Part shown: piece after piece, positions 22,996 through 32,360 of the stretch
Numbering within the stretch: the first letter of the stretch is position 1
Layout of the letters: each line of letters begins with the position of its first letter
Source: JAQBQZ01 sp964406475
GTDB lineage: Bacteria; Patescibacteriota; Minisyncoccia; Phycocordibacterales; CAIRYW01
Direction of reading: 5' to 3'
Assembly: GCA_964406475.1 (NCBI GenBank)
Contig: CAYORS010000006.1
Span: 1-35,608 of the forward strand
Length of the DNA: 35,608 nt
Translations under genes and position numbers: made by a program
Notes under the pieces: generated by a model
What the model was told of the DNA's origin: nothing
Database searches by the model: none
Seen by the model: only the letters and a program-made list of their open reading frames with translations

Positions 22996-23511
22996 GTGGC
23001 GCATAGCGATACAAAAATCAATTATCAAATAAAAGCTCGTGAACTACGAGTTATTGGACCCCAGGGTGAAAACTTTGGTGTTTTGTCTTTTGAGGAGGCA
23101 ATGACTCGTGCCAAAGAGCTCGAACTTGACCTTATTGAGATTTCAAGCACTTCAAATCCCCCTATTGCAAAAATCACAGATTATGGTAAATTCTTATATG
23201 AGGCAAACAAAAAACTCAAGGTTCAGAAGCAAAAAGCCCATACAGTAGAGGTTAAAAATCTCCAAGTAAAAATAGGCACAGGCGACCATGATTTGGCGCT
23301 TAAGGCAAAAAAGGCATCTGAATGGCTCGCTTCAGGGAACAAAATACGTATTGATTTGTTCCTACCAGGTAGATCAAAATATCTTGAGGTTGATTTTTTG
23401 AAAGAAAGACTTGATCGGATTCTTCGACTTATTACTGTACCCTACAAGGTAGCAGAGGAAGCCAAAAAATCTCCAAAAGGTCTAAGTATTGTCGTAGAAA
23501 AAGAAAGATAA
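22996..23511 (+). CDS. infC: Translation initiation factor IF-3
   Basis: A 171-aa protein of normal length for IF-3, which prevents premature subunit joining and proofreads start codons. The N-domain includes INYQIKARELRVIGPQGENF and LDLIEISSTSNPPIAKITDYG. The linker is Lys-rich. The C-domain includes VEVKNLQVKIGTGDHDLALK and VDFLKERLDRILRLI. It uses a GTG start, and no other in-frame start fits the conserved N-terminus. It leads the classic infC-rpmI-rplT operon. No L20-binding pseudoknot was identified in the short leader. Confidence 0.97.
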   Translation: MAHSDTKINYQIKARELRVIGPQGENFGVLSFEEAMTRAKELELDLIEISSTSNPPIAKITDYGKFLYEANKKLKVQKQKAHTVEVKNLQVKIGTGDHDLALKAKKASEWLASGNKIRIDLFLPGRSKYLEVDFLKERLDRILRLITVPYKVAEEAKKSPKGLSIVVEKER

Positions 23512-23531
23512 TTTAATAAAACACATTTATT

Positions 23532-23711
23532 ATGAAAACAAACAAATCATTTGCAAAAAGACTTCGAGTAACAAAAAATGGCAAAATCAAAGCTCGTAAG
23601 CCAGGACAAAACCACTTTAATGCTAAGGAATCTCGAAATGCTCAATTGAACAAAAAAAGAACAACGGATTTCCCAATGTCACAAAAAGAAAAAAGACGAT
23701 TTATTATTTAA
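23532..23711 (+). CDS. rpmI: 50S ribosomal protein L35
   Basis: A 59-aa basic protein, MKTNKSFAKRLRVTKNGKIK at the start, followed by a GQNHFNAKESRNAQLNKKR stretch and ending EKRRFII. It matches the L35 pattern and length. It lies 20 bp after infC and 22 bp before rplT, completing the standard operon. Confidence 0.95.
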   Translation: MKTNKSFAKRLRVTKNGKIKARKPGQNHFNAKESRNAQLNKKRTTDFPMSQKEKRRFII

Positions 23712-23733
23712 ACACTAACAACAAGAGAATCTT

Positions 23734-24078
23734 ATGACACGAGTAAAGAAAGGAGTAAACGCTCTCAAATCACGACGAAATATTCTAAAGCAAGTAAAGG
23801 GATATCGTTTTGGACGAAGTACAAAAGAACGAATGGCTGTTGATGCTATTGCACACGCAGGTAATTATGCATTCGCACACAGAAAAGACAAAAAAACAGA
23901 TAAGCGACAACTATGGAATGTTCGTATTAACGCAGGACTCAAAGACACTGGTATTTCTTACAGTAAGTTTATTGGCGCTTTGAAGAAGGCAAATATAGAA
24001 CTCGATCGAAAAATTCTTGCCACTCTTGCAGATACAAACCCTACGATCTTTACTAAAATTGTAGAAAAAGTAAAGTAA
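23734..24078 (+). CDS. rplT: 50S ribosomal protein L20
   Basis: A 114-aa protein that binds 23S rRNA early in large-subunit assembly. Diagnostic segments are the basic N-terminal helix (TRVKKGVNALKSRRNILKQV, KGYRFGRST) and the globular part (RQLWNVRINAGLKDTGISYS, FIGALKKANIELDRKILATL). Normal length. Followed by a strong terminator at 24087-24117. Confidence 0.97.
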   Translation: MTRVKKGVNALKSRRNILKQVKGYRFGRSTKERMAVDAIAHAGNYAFAHRKDKKTDKRQLWNVRINAGLKDTGISYSKFIGALKKANIELDRKILATLADTNPTIFTKIVEKVK

Positions 24079-24086
24079 GGCAAACA

Positions 24087-24117
24087 AAAAACTCTTAGGG
24101 TGACCCTAGGAGTTTTT
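24087..24117 (+). terminator. Rho-independent terminator of the infC operon
   Basis: AAAACTCTTAGGG-TGA-CCCTAGGAGTTTT then T: a 13-bp stem with one G-U, 9 bp past the rplT stop. Confidence 0.92.
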
Positions 24118-24146
24118 AAATATGCCTATTTAAATCTTTGCATGGG

Positions 24147-24182
24147 AAAGCGCGGTACCAGATATCCTAGTACCGCGCTTTT
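24147..24182. terminator. Strong hairpin, terminator of the minus-strand ncRNA (works both ways)
   Basis: AAAGCGCGGTAC (24147-24158) pairs perfectly with GTACCGCGCTTT (24170-24181) around an 11-nt loop. On the minus strand it closes the structured RNA; on the plus strand it backs up the rplT terminator. Confidence 0.75.
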
Positions 24183-24499
24183 AGAGGACGGAGTCGCAGT
24201 TGGAGCGGTTAGGTTTAGATGCACGTAGCACCCATGTGCGCAGGATACTCTTAGACCCTGAAACCGAATTGCAAGCCTACTTGCATTTCAGCATCAAAAT
24301 ATCTTAAACAGAGTTCCAAACCCCAGCATTATTGAAGCGTTATCACCCGCTTTTTTCAATAACTGACCGTTAGTCAGCTGGTTTGACCTAATATCTTCGC
24401 CTTAATGGCGTAATCCATTCCGTTGGGAATGAACAGATTTCGCAGTTGCTTTCTCCTTCCAAAGGACGACTAAGGTTAGTGTACTCCTAGAAAATAAAA
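24147..24499 (-). ncRNA. Structured non-coding RNA of unrecognised class
   Basis: A ~350-nt stretch without an ORF, with its own extended -10 (TGATAATAT, 24506-24514, complement) and a terminal 12-bp hairpin. Read on the complement it folds into many local stems: TCCTT-TGG-AAGGA, CATTCC-CAAC-GGAATG, CGCC-ATTAA-GGCG, a three-way junction closed by AAACC/GGTTT and AGC/GCT holding TGAC/GTCA and TTATTGAA/TTCAATAA arms, and a two-part stem CTGAAA-TGCAAG/CTTGCA...TTTCAG. A long-range TTAGGT/ACCTAA pairing is possible. CAACTGCGA occurs twice. It is not tmRNA (that gene is at 19954). I see none of the RNase P core motifs (GAGGAAAGTC, ACAGAA-GGCTTA) and no SRP tetraloop region. Size would fit a divergent RNase P RNA or a new family. 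Confidence 0.6.
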
Positions 24500-24505
24500 T
24501 AGTCA

Positions 24506-24514
24506 ATATTATCA
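24506..24514 (-). promoter_or_regulatory. Extended -10 promoter of the ncRNA
   Basis: The complement reads TGATAATAT (TGn-TAATAT); start predicted near 24499. No well-spaced -35 is evident. Confidence 0.4.
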
Positions 24515-24564
24515 TAAACAGTGTAGGCAAGGTGATTATGACAAACTCACATCAGACCATAATT

Positions 24565-24598
24565 AAAAAGCACAATGCTTTTGAGCATCGTGCTTTTG
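24565..24598 (-). terminator. Rho-independent terminator of ndk
   Basis: AAAAGCAC-A-ATGCT, TTTG loop, AGCAT-C-GTGCTTTT: a 14-bp stem with one internal mismatch and T tract on either strand, 22 bp past the ndk stop. Confidence 0.88.
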
Positions 24599-24619
24599 AT
24601 TGACCCTTCAACTTGACCC

Positions 24620-25219
24620 CTATTCCATAATACCATCAAGGTTTACATCGTAGAGAATTGCCTCTGAAACCAGTCTATAATCGTAGAGATCTTTTTCATC
24701 AAACCAAAGAGAGATCTCATTTTGTGCATTTTCTACTGTATCAGAACAGTGAATAAGATTGCGCACAGCTCTATCATCAACTGCAGAAATCTGATATGAA
24801 TCCAAAGTAAGATCCCCTCTTATAGTACCCACATCACTTGTTGTTGGTTCTGTTGTGCCAACAAGCTTGGTTACTACCGCAACAGCTTGATTACCTTCAA
24901 GTACAAGACTGACCACAGGACACGCTGTCATGAACTTCTCGAGCGCTCGGATGATATCTTTGCCATATTCAATAGCCTCTTTATCAACCACCATTCCAGC
25001 AGCTTTTCTGTTTTCTACAATTCCCGTACCTTTTTTGAGAAACCATGCATCATCTTTGCCATAGTGTTTCCATATCTTATCCTTGTCGAGCATCCCAAAT
25101 TTCATGCCCACAACTTTGAGACCTACTCTTTCAAATCGTCCTACAATCTCCCCCATAAGTCCTCTTTGAACTCCATCGGGCTTAATAATCACAAATGTTC
25201 TCTCTTTCTTTGGATGCAT
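24620..25219 (-). CDS. ndk: Nucleoside-diphosphate kinase with insertion
   Basis: A 199-aa enzyme that transfers phosphate from NTPs to NDPs through a phosphohistidine. It has the N-terminal ERTFVIIKPDGVQRGLMGEI, PVVSLVLEGNQAV, GTIRGD and the catalytic RNLIHCSD with H157. Canonical NDKs are about 140-150 aa. The extra length comes from an insertion of roughly 30 residues after WKHYG (around 55-88, DDAWFLKKGTGIVENRKAAG) and a longer C-terminus. Such extended forms are known outside classical bacteria and fit a Patescibacteria genome. A 34-nt leader follows a TATACT-like box. Confidence 0.95.
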   Translation of the reverse strand: MHPKKERTFVIIKPDGVQRGLMGEIVGRFERVGLKVVGMKFGMLDKDKIWKHYGKDDAWFLKKGTGIVENRKAAGMVVDKEAIEYGKDIIRALEKFMTACPVVSLVLEGNQAVAVVTKLVGTTEPTTSDVGTIRGDLTLDSYQISAVDDRAVRNLIHCSDTVENAQNEISLWFDEKDLYDYRLVSEAILYDVNLDGIME

Positions 25220-25284
25220 ATTGTTTAAATAAGAAGAATAATACTGTGAGTATAGTACAAAAAGAATTTAAAAACAAGAAATAG

Positions 25285-28098
25285 TTAGACAGCAAAAGGA
25301 TTCTTGGACACAGGAGGTGGAGTATCTTGTGGTGGCTCTTTTCTATATTTTGAAGCAATTTCTTCTTCAATAATCCCTCTGTCTCTTCCATATGTAAGGT
25401 ATGAAAGCTCTTTTAATTTATCGACAATGCCCATATCACCCTTAAGCGGAGGCATCGTCTCAATACTGAAAGGGCGCACAGGTCGGCCACCTGACAACAT
25501 CTTTATATATGCATTACGATTATCAAGATTAAGCAGATCCTTTGCAGTAAAGACGGGACTAAATTGTTTTTCGAGATATTCTGCATCATCAGCCCCTACT
25601 CGGAAAGCAGAAATGGATCCGACGTTACCGAACACAGCATCTTTGATTTTATCTTCAAGCTGTGCAATGAATTGGTGCGCGATTGTAAGAGATAGCTTGT
25701 ATTTACGAGCTTCTGACAGAATCTGTGATATAGAATCCGTGGTAATATTTTGAAACTCATCAATATACAAATAAAAAGGAGGAAGATTGGTTCCAAACGA
25801 ATCTGCTCGCGAGAGTGCTGCCATTAAGATTTTACCAACAAGAATAAGTCCAATGAGATTAGCATTAATATCTCCAAGTCTCCCTTTTGAGAGGTTCACG
25901 AGAAGTATTTTTTTTGTATCCATAACATCTCTAAAATTAAATGTTGAATGTTCCTGTGCAATGATGGGACGCATAATTTCGTTAGAAAGAAATACATCAA
26001 ACTTTGATGTGATATATGGAACAACATTTTGAAGAGATGCTTCCCCACCTGCTTTGTCAGCAATCTCTTTCCAAAACTGAATGACTGTTGGGTTTTTGCA
26101 ATATGAGAGTTTGAGTTCACGAAATTGTTTTGAAGATAAGACCCGAGAGACATCAAGCAAAGTGTTACCACTCTCTGGATGATCCATTACAAGCAATACA
26201 GCATTTCTAAAATACTGTTCAAACATAGGACCTCCTGCAACCTTCATATCAAAAAGTTTGTTAAAAATTGACAACAATTCATTGACCACAAAGGTTTTTT
26301 GCTCTGGATAATTCCTATCATACTCAAGCATATTCAAAGCCATTGGACGTGGTGCATATCCAGGATCAAAATAAATCACATCTTCATAACGAGATTTTGG
26401 AATAATAGAAAGAATATCCTGAATATCAGACCCATGAGGATCAATCATACATACACCATTGCCCGCAAGAATATCTTGGGTAATCATATTTTTTAACAGT
26501 GTTGTTTTACCTGTTCCTGTCTGACCGATAACATAGAAATGTCTCAATCTATCTTCGTCTGTAGTAAAAATCTTTGTAGTATTATTCCGATCATGATTAA
26601 TACCCAAAAGAGTGCCTTCCCCCGAAAGACCGATTGGAGCTGGTGCAGTAGTTGCTTTTGAAATCTTAAGTTGTGGGGATGTAACATTACCTTGAGGGAA
26701 ATGAATAAACGATGTAACCTCTCTTATAGAAAAAGGTATTTTTGTTTTGTCATTGAAAACTCTGTAAATAAACTTTTTTATAAAGCCTTGTTTCTCTTTT
26801 GAAGACACCTCCTCCCATGCGATTTTTGCACCAAAAGTATTTTCGAATTGATTAAAAGCGGATGCAACATCATATGCAATTTTGTAAGCCCTATGTGTAT
26901 TTTTTGCCGAAGCAACAATCCTTAAGTTTGTTTGAAGAATTGGTGTTTGAATTTTTTCTCTGACCTGTTCAATGATCGCTTGGTTTTCTACACCCTGATT
27001 TTGTGGAGATTTTGATGAGACACCTCCTGCTCCCACATAATCTCGCACAGCTTCCTTGGTAAATTCCTTGAGGGTTTTTGCAAAATGACCAAAAAAAGTA
27101 TGCTGCACATCGAGTGCTTTTGAGGCTTTGGCACCCTGCTGAAGATCAGATAAGGCTTCTTTATAATGATCCATGTACTTTTCATAATCGGGTCTTATAA
27201 GCACTTGTACAGCAACCCCTTCTCCGTGTTTATCAACTTTTGAAAAAGTATTCAAAATAAAATTGAGTGGGTCAAAACTAAATTTATCATATGTTTTAAT
27301 GGGAAAAATCGGATTCCCTTGTATATATGCCTCCATCCCAATTGTTACCCCATCATAATTAAAAATATTGTAATCATCTTTCTTTTCAAAAATTTTCGCC
27401 TTAGGGAAAATAGAAAGAATGTGTTTTTCAAACAAGTGACTCATCTCATTAGGTACCCCAACATAAAACACAAACTCTTCTGTTCCTTCTGGGTTGGCAA
27501 TCTCAATAGCAAAAGAATCATCTCTATCTACAACAGCAGATGCCATACCTGCATAAAACTGTTCCATACTTGCAATCAAAGATTTAAGTTCCATCTTTTG
27601 AGATTCTTCATTGTTGTTTTCTGACGGGAGTGAAATTTCAAAAAGAGTATGGTTTAAGGATTTTTGGTATTTTATATCTTCTGGCATATCAGGCAAAGAC
27701 ATTCCTGTTTTTAAATATTGCACCAAAAATCTATGAAAATCATCTTCAATATGCGGATTATCCATAAGAGCCACAATATCCAGGGTATTTTTAAGCCCTT
27801 CACTTACAAGTAAAGATAAGAGTTCTTCCATTTTTTCATCGTGATTTTCTGGAGCAAGCTCAAGTACCACTTCTTGTTTTTCGTGTTCGAGCATTTTGTG
27901 CCCCTTCTCAAGAAGCTCGTCGGGATTTGCTTTTGCATATCGACGAATCTCATCACGAATCACACTTTCTCTATCCACACCAGAAAAATGTTCGAGGTAT
28001 TTTTTCTCTTGGGACAAAATCTTATTTCGCAAATAGCTTATCTCTTCTTCAGGTGAAGAAAATTTTTGTTCTTTGTTTTCTTTAAAGTGCTCTTGCAT
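25285..28098 (-). CDS. VirD4/TraG-like (type IV coupling/HerA-type) ATPase
   Basis: A 937-aa protein. The first ~500 residues are poorly conserved and include charged helical parts (EEEISYLRNKILSQEKKYLE) and a membrane-free domain with beta-rich segments. The C-terminal motor has Walker A IGQTGTGKTTLLKNM near 525-535, MIDPHGSD, Walker B LYIDEFQN near 778, and the downstream LSLTIAHQFIAQL and SISAFRVGADDAEYLEKQF typical of the TraG/TraD/VirD4 C-terminus. These hexameric ATPases pump DNA through membranes or couple substrates to type IV systems. No other T4SS genes or relaxase are in the window. Stand-alone copies are common in Patescibacteria and may serve DNA uptake. The -10 TATAAT (28105-28110, complement) ends 6 nt before the ATG. 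Confidence 0.85.
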   Translation of the reverse strand: MQEHFKENKEQKFSSPEEEISYLRNKILSQEKKYLEHFSGVDRESVIRDEIRRYAKANPDELLEKGHKMLEHEKQEVVLELAPENHDEKMEELLSLLVSEGLKNTLDIVALMDNPHIEDDFHRFLVQYLKTGMSLPDMPEDIKYQKSLNHTLFEISLPSENNNEESQKMELKSLIASMEQFYAGMASAVVDRDDSFAIEIANPEGTEEFVFYVGVPNEMSHLFEKHILSIFPKAKIFEKKDDYNIFNYDGVTIGMEAYIQGNPIFPIKTYDKFSFDPLNFILNTFSKVDKHGEGVAVQVLIRPDYEKYMDHYKEALSDLQQGAKASKALDVQHTFFGHFAKTLKEFTKEAVRDYVGAGGVSSKSPQNQGVENQAIIEQVREKIQTPILQTNLRIVASAKNTHRAYKIAYDVASAFNQFENTFGAKIAWEEVSSKEKQGFIKKFIYRVFNDKTKIPFSIREVTSFIHFPQGNVTSPQLKISKATTAPAPIGLSGEGTLLGINHDRNNTTKIFTTDEDRLRHFYVIGQTGTGKTTLLKNMITQDILAGNGVCMIDPHGSDIQDILSIIPKSRYEDVIYFDPGYAPRPMALNMLEYDRNYPEQKTFVVNELLSIFNKLFDMKVAGGPMFEQYFRNAVLLVMDHPESGNTLLDVSRVLSSKQFRELKLSYCKNPTVIQFWKEIADKAGGEASLQNVVPYITSKFDVFLSNEIMRPIIAQEHSTFNFRDVMDTKKILLVNLSKGRLGDINANLIGLILVGKILMAALSRADSFGTNLPPFYLYIDEFQNITTDSISQILSEARKYKLSLTIAHQFIAQLEDKIKDAVFGNVGSISAFRVGADDAEYLEKQFSPVFTAKDLLNLDNRNAYIKMLSGGRPVRPFSIETMPPLKGDMGIVDKLKELSYLTYGRDRGIIEEEIASKYRKEPPQDTPPPVSKNPFAV

Positions 28099-28104
28099 AC
28101 ATAA

Positions 28105-28110
28105 ATTATA
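28105..28110 (-). promoter_or_regulatory. -10 box of the VirD4-like gene, leaderless type
   Basis: The complement reads TATAAT, 6 nt upstream of the ATG at 28098. Confidence 0.5.
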
Positions 28111-28136
28111 TAGTGATTAAATTTAATTTGAAAGAA

Positions 28137-31100
28137 TTACAGTGCCGGTGCAGATGGCGCATCTGATCCTTCTGGATTTTGTGGAGCTGGAGTCTGTTCT
28201 GGAACAGGAGGGTTTACCTCTTCTGTGGGTGTGTTTGGTGTATTATTTGTCTCTGTATTTAACTCTGTCGTACTACCCTCTTGAGATCCACCCATAGGAG
28301 TTGTTGAACTTGTGAATCTTTCTTCCTCGCCACCAGAGGTGTTGTTTGTATTATTTTCTGTGATATTGTTTGATGAACCTCCTGTTTGAGATTGTGTTCT
28401 ATTCTGCAAAAGTAATGCCTTAAATTCTTCTTTTGTCACACACACATCATCAACACACACATCGTTTTGAATATTCAACTTACCATTATCAAACCATTTA
28501 AGCACACCATCAAGAGATGATTTTAGTTCTTGAAATGCTTTTACAAGAACAGATATTAATGCCCGATCATCAACACCACTAATCTTTCCAGACGCACTAT
28601 ATGTAGCAAGATGAGGATCGATGAGCGCAGTATCTTCAGCTATAAATCCATACCGTACCGTTGATGATGCGTCAATATTATATATAAATGACACAGATTT
28701 GAGAGATGAGATAATATCCGAAGCAGAAAGAGTCAGATCGGTAATATCATGCTTTGTCTCACGAAGTGACGGTAAACAACTATCGGAACCAGAGTTATAA
28801 ACAACCTCATTGTCAGCAGAAAGACAAAGCGAGCCTGTACCAGTTGATCCTGTAAGACTTGAAAATCCTACAGTACCTGTAACAGAGAACTTCCTCCATG
28901 GAGATGTAGTTCCTACGCCCACATAAGCAGTTGATGAGGCAATCGACATTGCAATCGTGTCATAAATTTCATTCCAAGAAGAATTATCTCGTGTAGCAAA
29001 GTCAATACCATTAGCTCCAATAAGAAGTTTTGGGCCGTTATTACCGCTTGCTGAATACATTTGTGTTGTAGCATATATAGTCCGCCCTCCTCCATTACCT
29101 GTCTTTGATATAACCCATGACACATCGTTACCTGAACTATTTGTTGATCCAAGCCAAGGGGTTGTGAGATATTGTGCACCAGAAAAGAAAGTGCCAGAGA
29201 GTGTCGCACCTGAAATTAACACCGTGTTATTATTTCCCCGAAAATCTATATAACTTCCTCCACCGTTTCCTGCGTTATACATTTTAACACCACCATCAGA
29301 CCCAACTCCATACCGCAACTGATATCCTGATGCAGTACTTGGTAATCTAAAATCAAACGTTGTTGACGCAGCTGTTATTTGCGTCAATGTAGAAGTTCCA
29401 GATATATATTCAGTACCTGAAACAGCGAGCGCAAATGTAGGCGATGTTGTACCTATCCCCACTCGTCCACCATTATCAATAAGAAAACTTGTTGCAGTCG
29501 ATGAGCCGACTACGAATTGGTTTGAAGCATTACCTGCTGTTGGATTAACAGCGAGAGTTGCAAAAGGGGTTGAAGAACCGATACTAACCCTACCTGCGCT
29601 GTAATAAATATCAGACCCTGTTGTTGTCCATTGACTTGATGTTATACCGAGAGAACTAGTCGCTGTAAGTGTATATCCTCCTGACGAATTCCCCATAAGC
29701 ACTTGTCCATAACTTGGAGCAGAAGCAAGCCCTGTACCCCCATACAAAACCCCAATTGAAGATGTCGCAGAAAGAACTCCATTGTTTGCTTGAAGTGGAC
29801 CATTGAAAGAAGAAAAAGTAAGTGATCCATTAAAAACATTATTTCCTGTAAAAGTATTTGATGTATATGTTTTTGGAATCGTTGATGAAGCATTAATATA
29901 GGTATTAACACGAGTATCTGTAAAATACAGATTCGTTCCTTCTGAAAGGTTGGTTGTACTCTTCGATGCAAAGTCAGTATTGAAAAGTGAGGAAGTGTAG
30001 TATTTGTTTGTTACACCTTCGAGAAGTGCGTCTGTGGTTGTGGCGCTAAAGTATGTATAAAAAGGGGTTCCGAAATTTGAAAGCTGAGTAGCTGGTAATG
30101 AAAGATTTGAAAGAGTTGTGATTGAGTTTATACTTGTGGTTGCAGACAGAACACTAATCACCCTCGCGTCAGCACGAACATTAGTGAAATATTGATTGGT
30201 ACTACCTTCGAGAAGTGCGTCTGTGGTTGTACCTGCAATAACAGATGCAACACGACCTGTAGTAAAGTATAAATTACCGCTCTCAGTAACTTGAGAAGTA
30301 TTATAGTCTCCACTTTGAGCAGTAACAGACCCATTTCGACCAAACACAGACTGAACAGGAGCACCACTTGATGTAATATAGTTTGCATCATTTGTAAAAA
30401 GAGAAATATTTTGTCCAGTGAGCGCAGTGACAGCTCTTCCGTTCGTAAAATACAGATTCGTTCCTTCTGAAAGGTTGGTTGTACTCTTCGATGCAAAGTN
30501 NNNNNNNNNNNNNNNNNNNNNNNNNNNNNNNNNNNNNNNNNNNNNNNNNNNNNNNNNNNNNNNNNNNNNNNNNNNNNNNNNNNNNNNNNNNNNNNNNNNC
30601 GTCTGTGGTTGTGGCGCTAAAGTATGTATAAAAAGGGGTTCCGAAATTTGAAAGATTTTGTGCATTAAGATAATAACTTCCTTCTTGTCCATCAAAAGTA
30701 CCTGTCCAATCTCCTGATGCAGAAAACGACAATGTGTTGTTTATAAATGACAAGGGTCCAGTCACAGAGACAATCCGATTATTATAAGCATTTGACCATT
30801 CGGTTGTAGAAGCTGAAAGTGGAATTGAGTATCCAGATTCAATTCCTAAACTAATGGTTCCTGCAGAAGTAATTGGCCCTCCAGAGACCGTAAGACCTGT
30901 AGGCACAGAAATATTTACACTGGTCACAGCACTTGAAATACCTCCAAGTCCAAGTGTTGAAGTAGCAACAAGATCATATCCTCCACTAGTGTTACCCAAA
31001 AGAATCTGACCGTACGAAGGAGATGTAGATGTACCCGTCCCTCCATGTGAAAGAGAGAGGGTGTTAGAAACAGAGACAGATCCTGTATTGTCTGCAATCA

Positions 31101-32289
31101 AAATTCCCTCAGATGAACCGAATACAAGAGATGAAAGCGTTGCAGATCCAGACACACTTGAAGACGATTCACTTGATGTACGAAGCACTGTTTTGTAAAC
31201 ACCTTCAGAAACCTTATCATTCTGTGAAATAATAAGATTTTTTAAGTAAGACAATGTTGATTCATTCAATGAATAAAATTCTTTTCGAAGAGAGACGAGA
31301 AGGGATGAATTTTCTTTTACTGAAACAGAAGTAACGTATTGTTCTCCTTGATGATTTACAGAAGAATTATTTTGGTTAGGATCAATTTGGTTTTTTAATT
31401 GTTTTTTTGTAACAGGAATATTAACTGTAGTATCTTTTTCAAACAAAGGAACTAATGGCTCCGAAATTTTATCAATGAGAGAGTCCCACAAAAACCCCAC
31501 ACCCGCAACAGTGTTCAAAGAAAAAGATTTTGTGTTTGCAACAACTCCAGTATTTATTTTTTGTGATTCAATAAAACTATGATTAATTACTCCTGCCCAA
31601 AAATCCCCTGTCTTTTCTAAAAGAGAGACATGAGAAGTAAGAAGTGTTTGACCTGGTACAGATGCGAGAGCAAAAACATTACGTGAAAAGTTATACCCAA
31701 AAGAACCGAGATTGTCGTTAAATGTATAAAAATTAGCATCAAATTTTCTGTAAGCTTGTTGTGTAGAAAACAACACCGTACCCCAAAAGTCTCCTGTAGT
31801 ATTGATTGCATGGTCTGTAGCATCCGAAAAAGATTCTCCTACAAAAAACGGCACTTTGGCTAAAGAGCTTAATACCCTCGGGGTTTTTTGAAGAGAACGA
31901 GCAACAGAGTTATGTGTAAGATTATAAGCGGTAGATGAAACACCTGTCTCTAGAGTAGTTCCGATATTTTCTATACCATAGACATGCATAGATGAAACAA
32001 CAAGACCTGTGTTGTACATTCCCCTAAGAAACATATCACCAGATAAGGTGATATCATCAAAAATAAATACGAGATTCCGAGACACATCAGAAAAAAGGGG
32101 TGTGAAAAATATGTTTATATTATTTGCATCACTTTTTATTTCTGCAACCAAAGAGAGAGAGGATTCTTTATAAAAATCCGTTACTTTTTTGAAATTTTGA
32201 TCAAAAGAATAGGCATAAGTAAAATCTGCGCACGATGAAAAAATGAGTACAGAAAAAATCAAAAAAATTGTACGTTTAAACACAGACAT
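28137..32289 (-). CDS. Giant repetitive surface protein with S74 chaperone/peptidase domain (interrupted by an assembly gap)
   Basis: Two open frames (32289 down to 30600, and 30499 down to 28137) flank 100 Ns. They are out of frame across exactly 100 Ns, but filling with the 54 nt found in the matching repeat at 29975-30028 brings them into one frame, about 1368 aa. The N-terminus has a signal peptide (MSVFKRTIFLIFSVLIFSS). Then come a ~300-aa helical region, tail-fibre-like Ser/Thr/Gly-rich segments (GGTGTSTSPSYGQILLGN), and repeats of the NLSEGTNLYFT and TTDALLEG type. Near the C-terminus RETKHDITDL, VRYGFIAEDTALIDPHLATY and LISVLVKAFQELKSSLDG mark a peptidase S74 / endosialidase-type intramolecular chaperone, which trimerises fibres and may self-cleave. 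A low-complexity Thr/Asn/Pro tail follows. Probably a cell-surface fibre for host attachment. Confidence 0.82.
29920..30083. repeat. Coding repeat, intact copy (164 nt)
   Basis: Positions 29920-29974 and 30029-30083 are repeated exactly at 30445-30499 and 30600-30654, the sequences that flank the N gap. The middle 54 nt (29975-30028) are the likely content of the gap. A shorter related copy lies around 30209-30230. Confidence 0.85.
30500..30599. other. Assembly gap (100 N) inside the surface-protein repeat
   Basis: A run of exactly 100 Ns, the conventional placeholder for unknown gap size. It falls between the two halves of a repeat whose other copy is intact, so it most likely reflects repeat collapse or a scaffolding join. 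Confidence 0.97.
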
Positions 32290-32360
32290 TTACATTAATT
32301 TTACTATAAAAATCAATGTATTTGAACAAAAAAAATGTGTATAAGTTTGGTGTTTTTTTT

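Noticed and set aside
24147..24499. tmRNA or RNase P RNA as identity of the ncRNA
   Set aside because: A convincing tmRNA is at 19954-20347, and this RNA lacks a TTCGA T-loop with pairing acceptor. The RNase P core motifs were looked for on both strands and not found, although a divergent RNase P cannot be excluded.
30388..30695. Two overlapping separate genes at the N gap
   Set aside because: The overlap exists only because frames read through the Ns. The repeat flanks and frame arithmetic support one gene.
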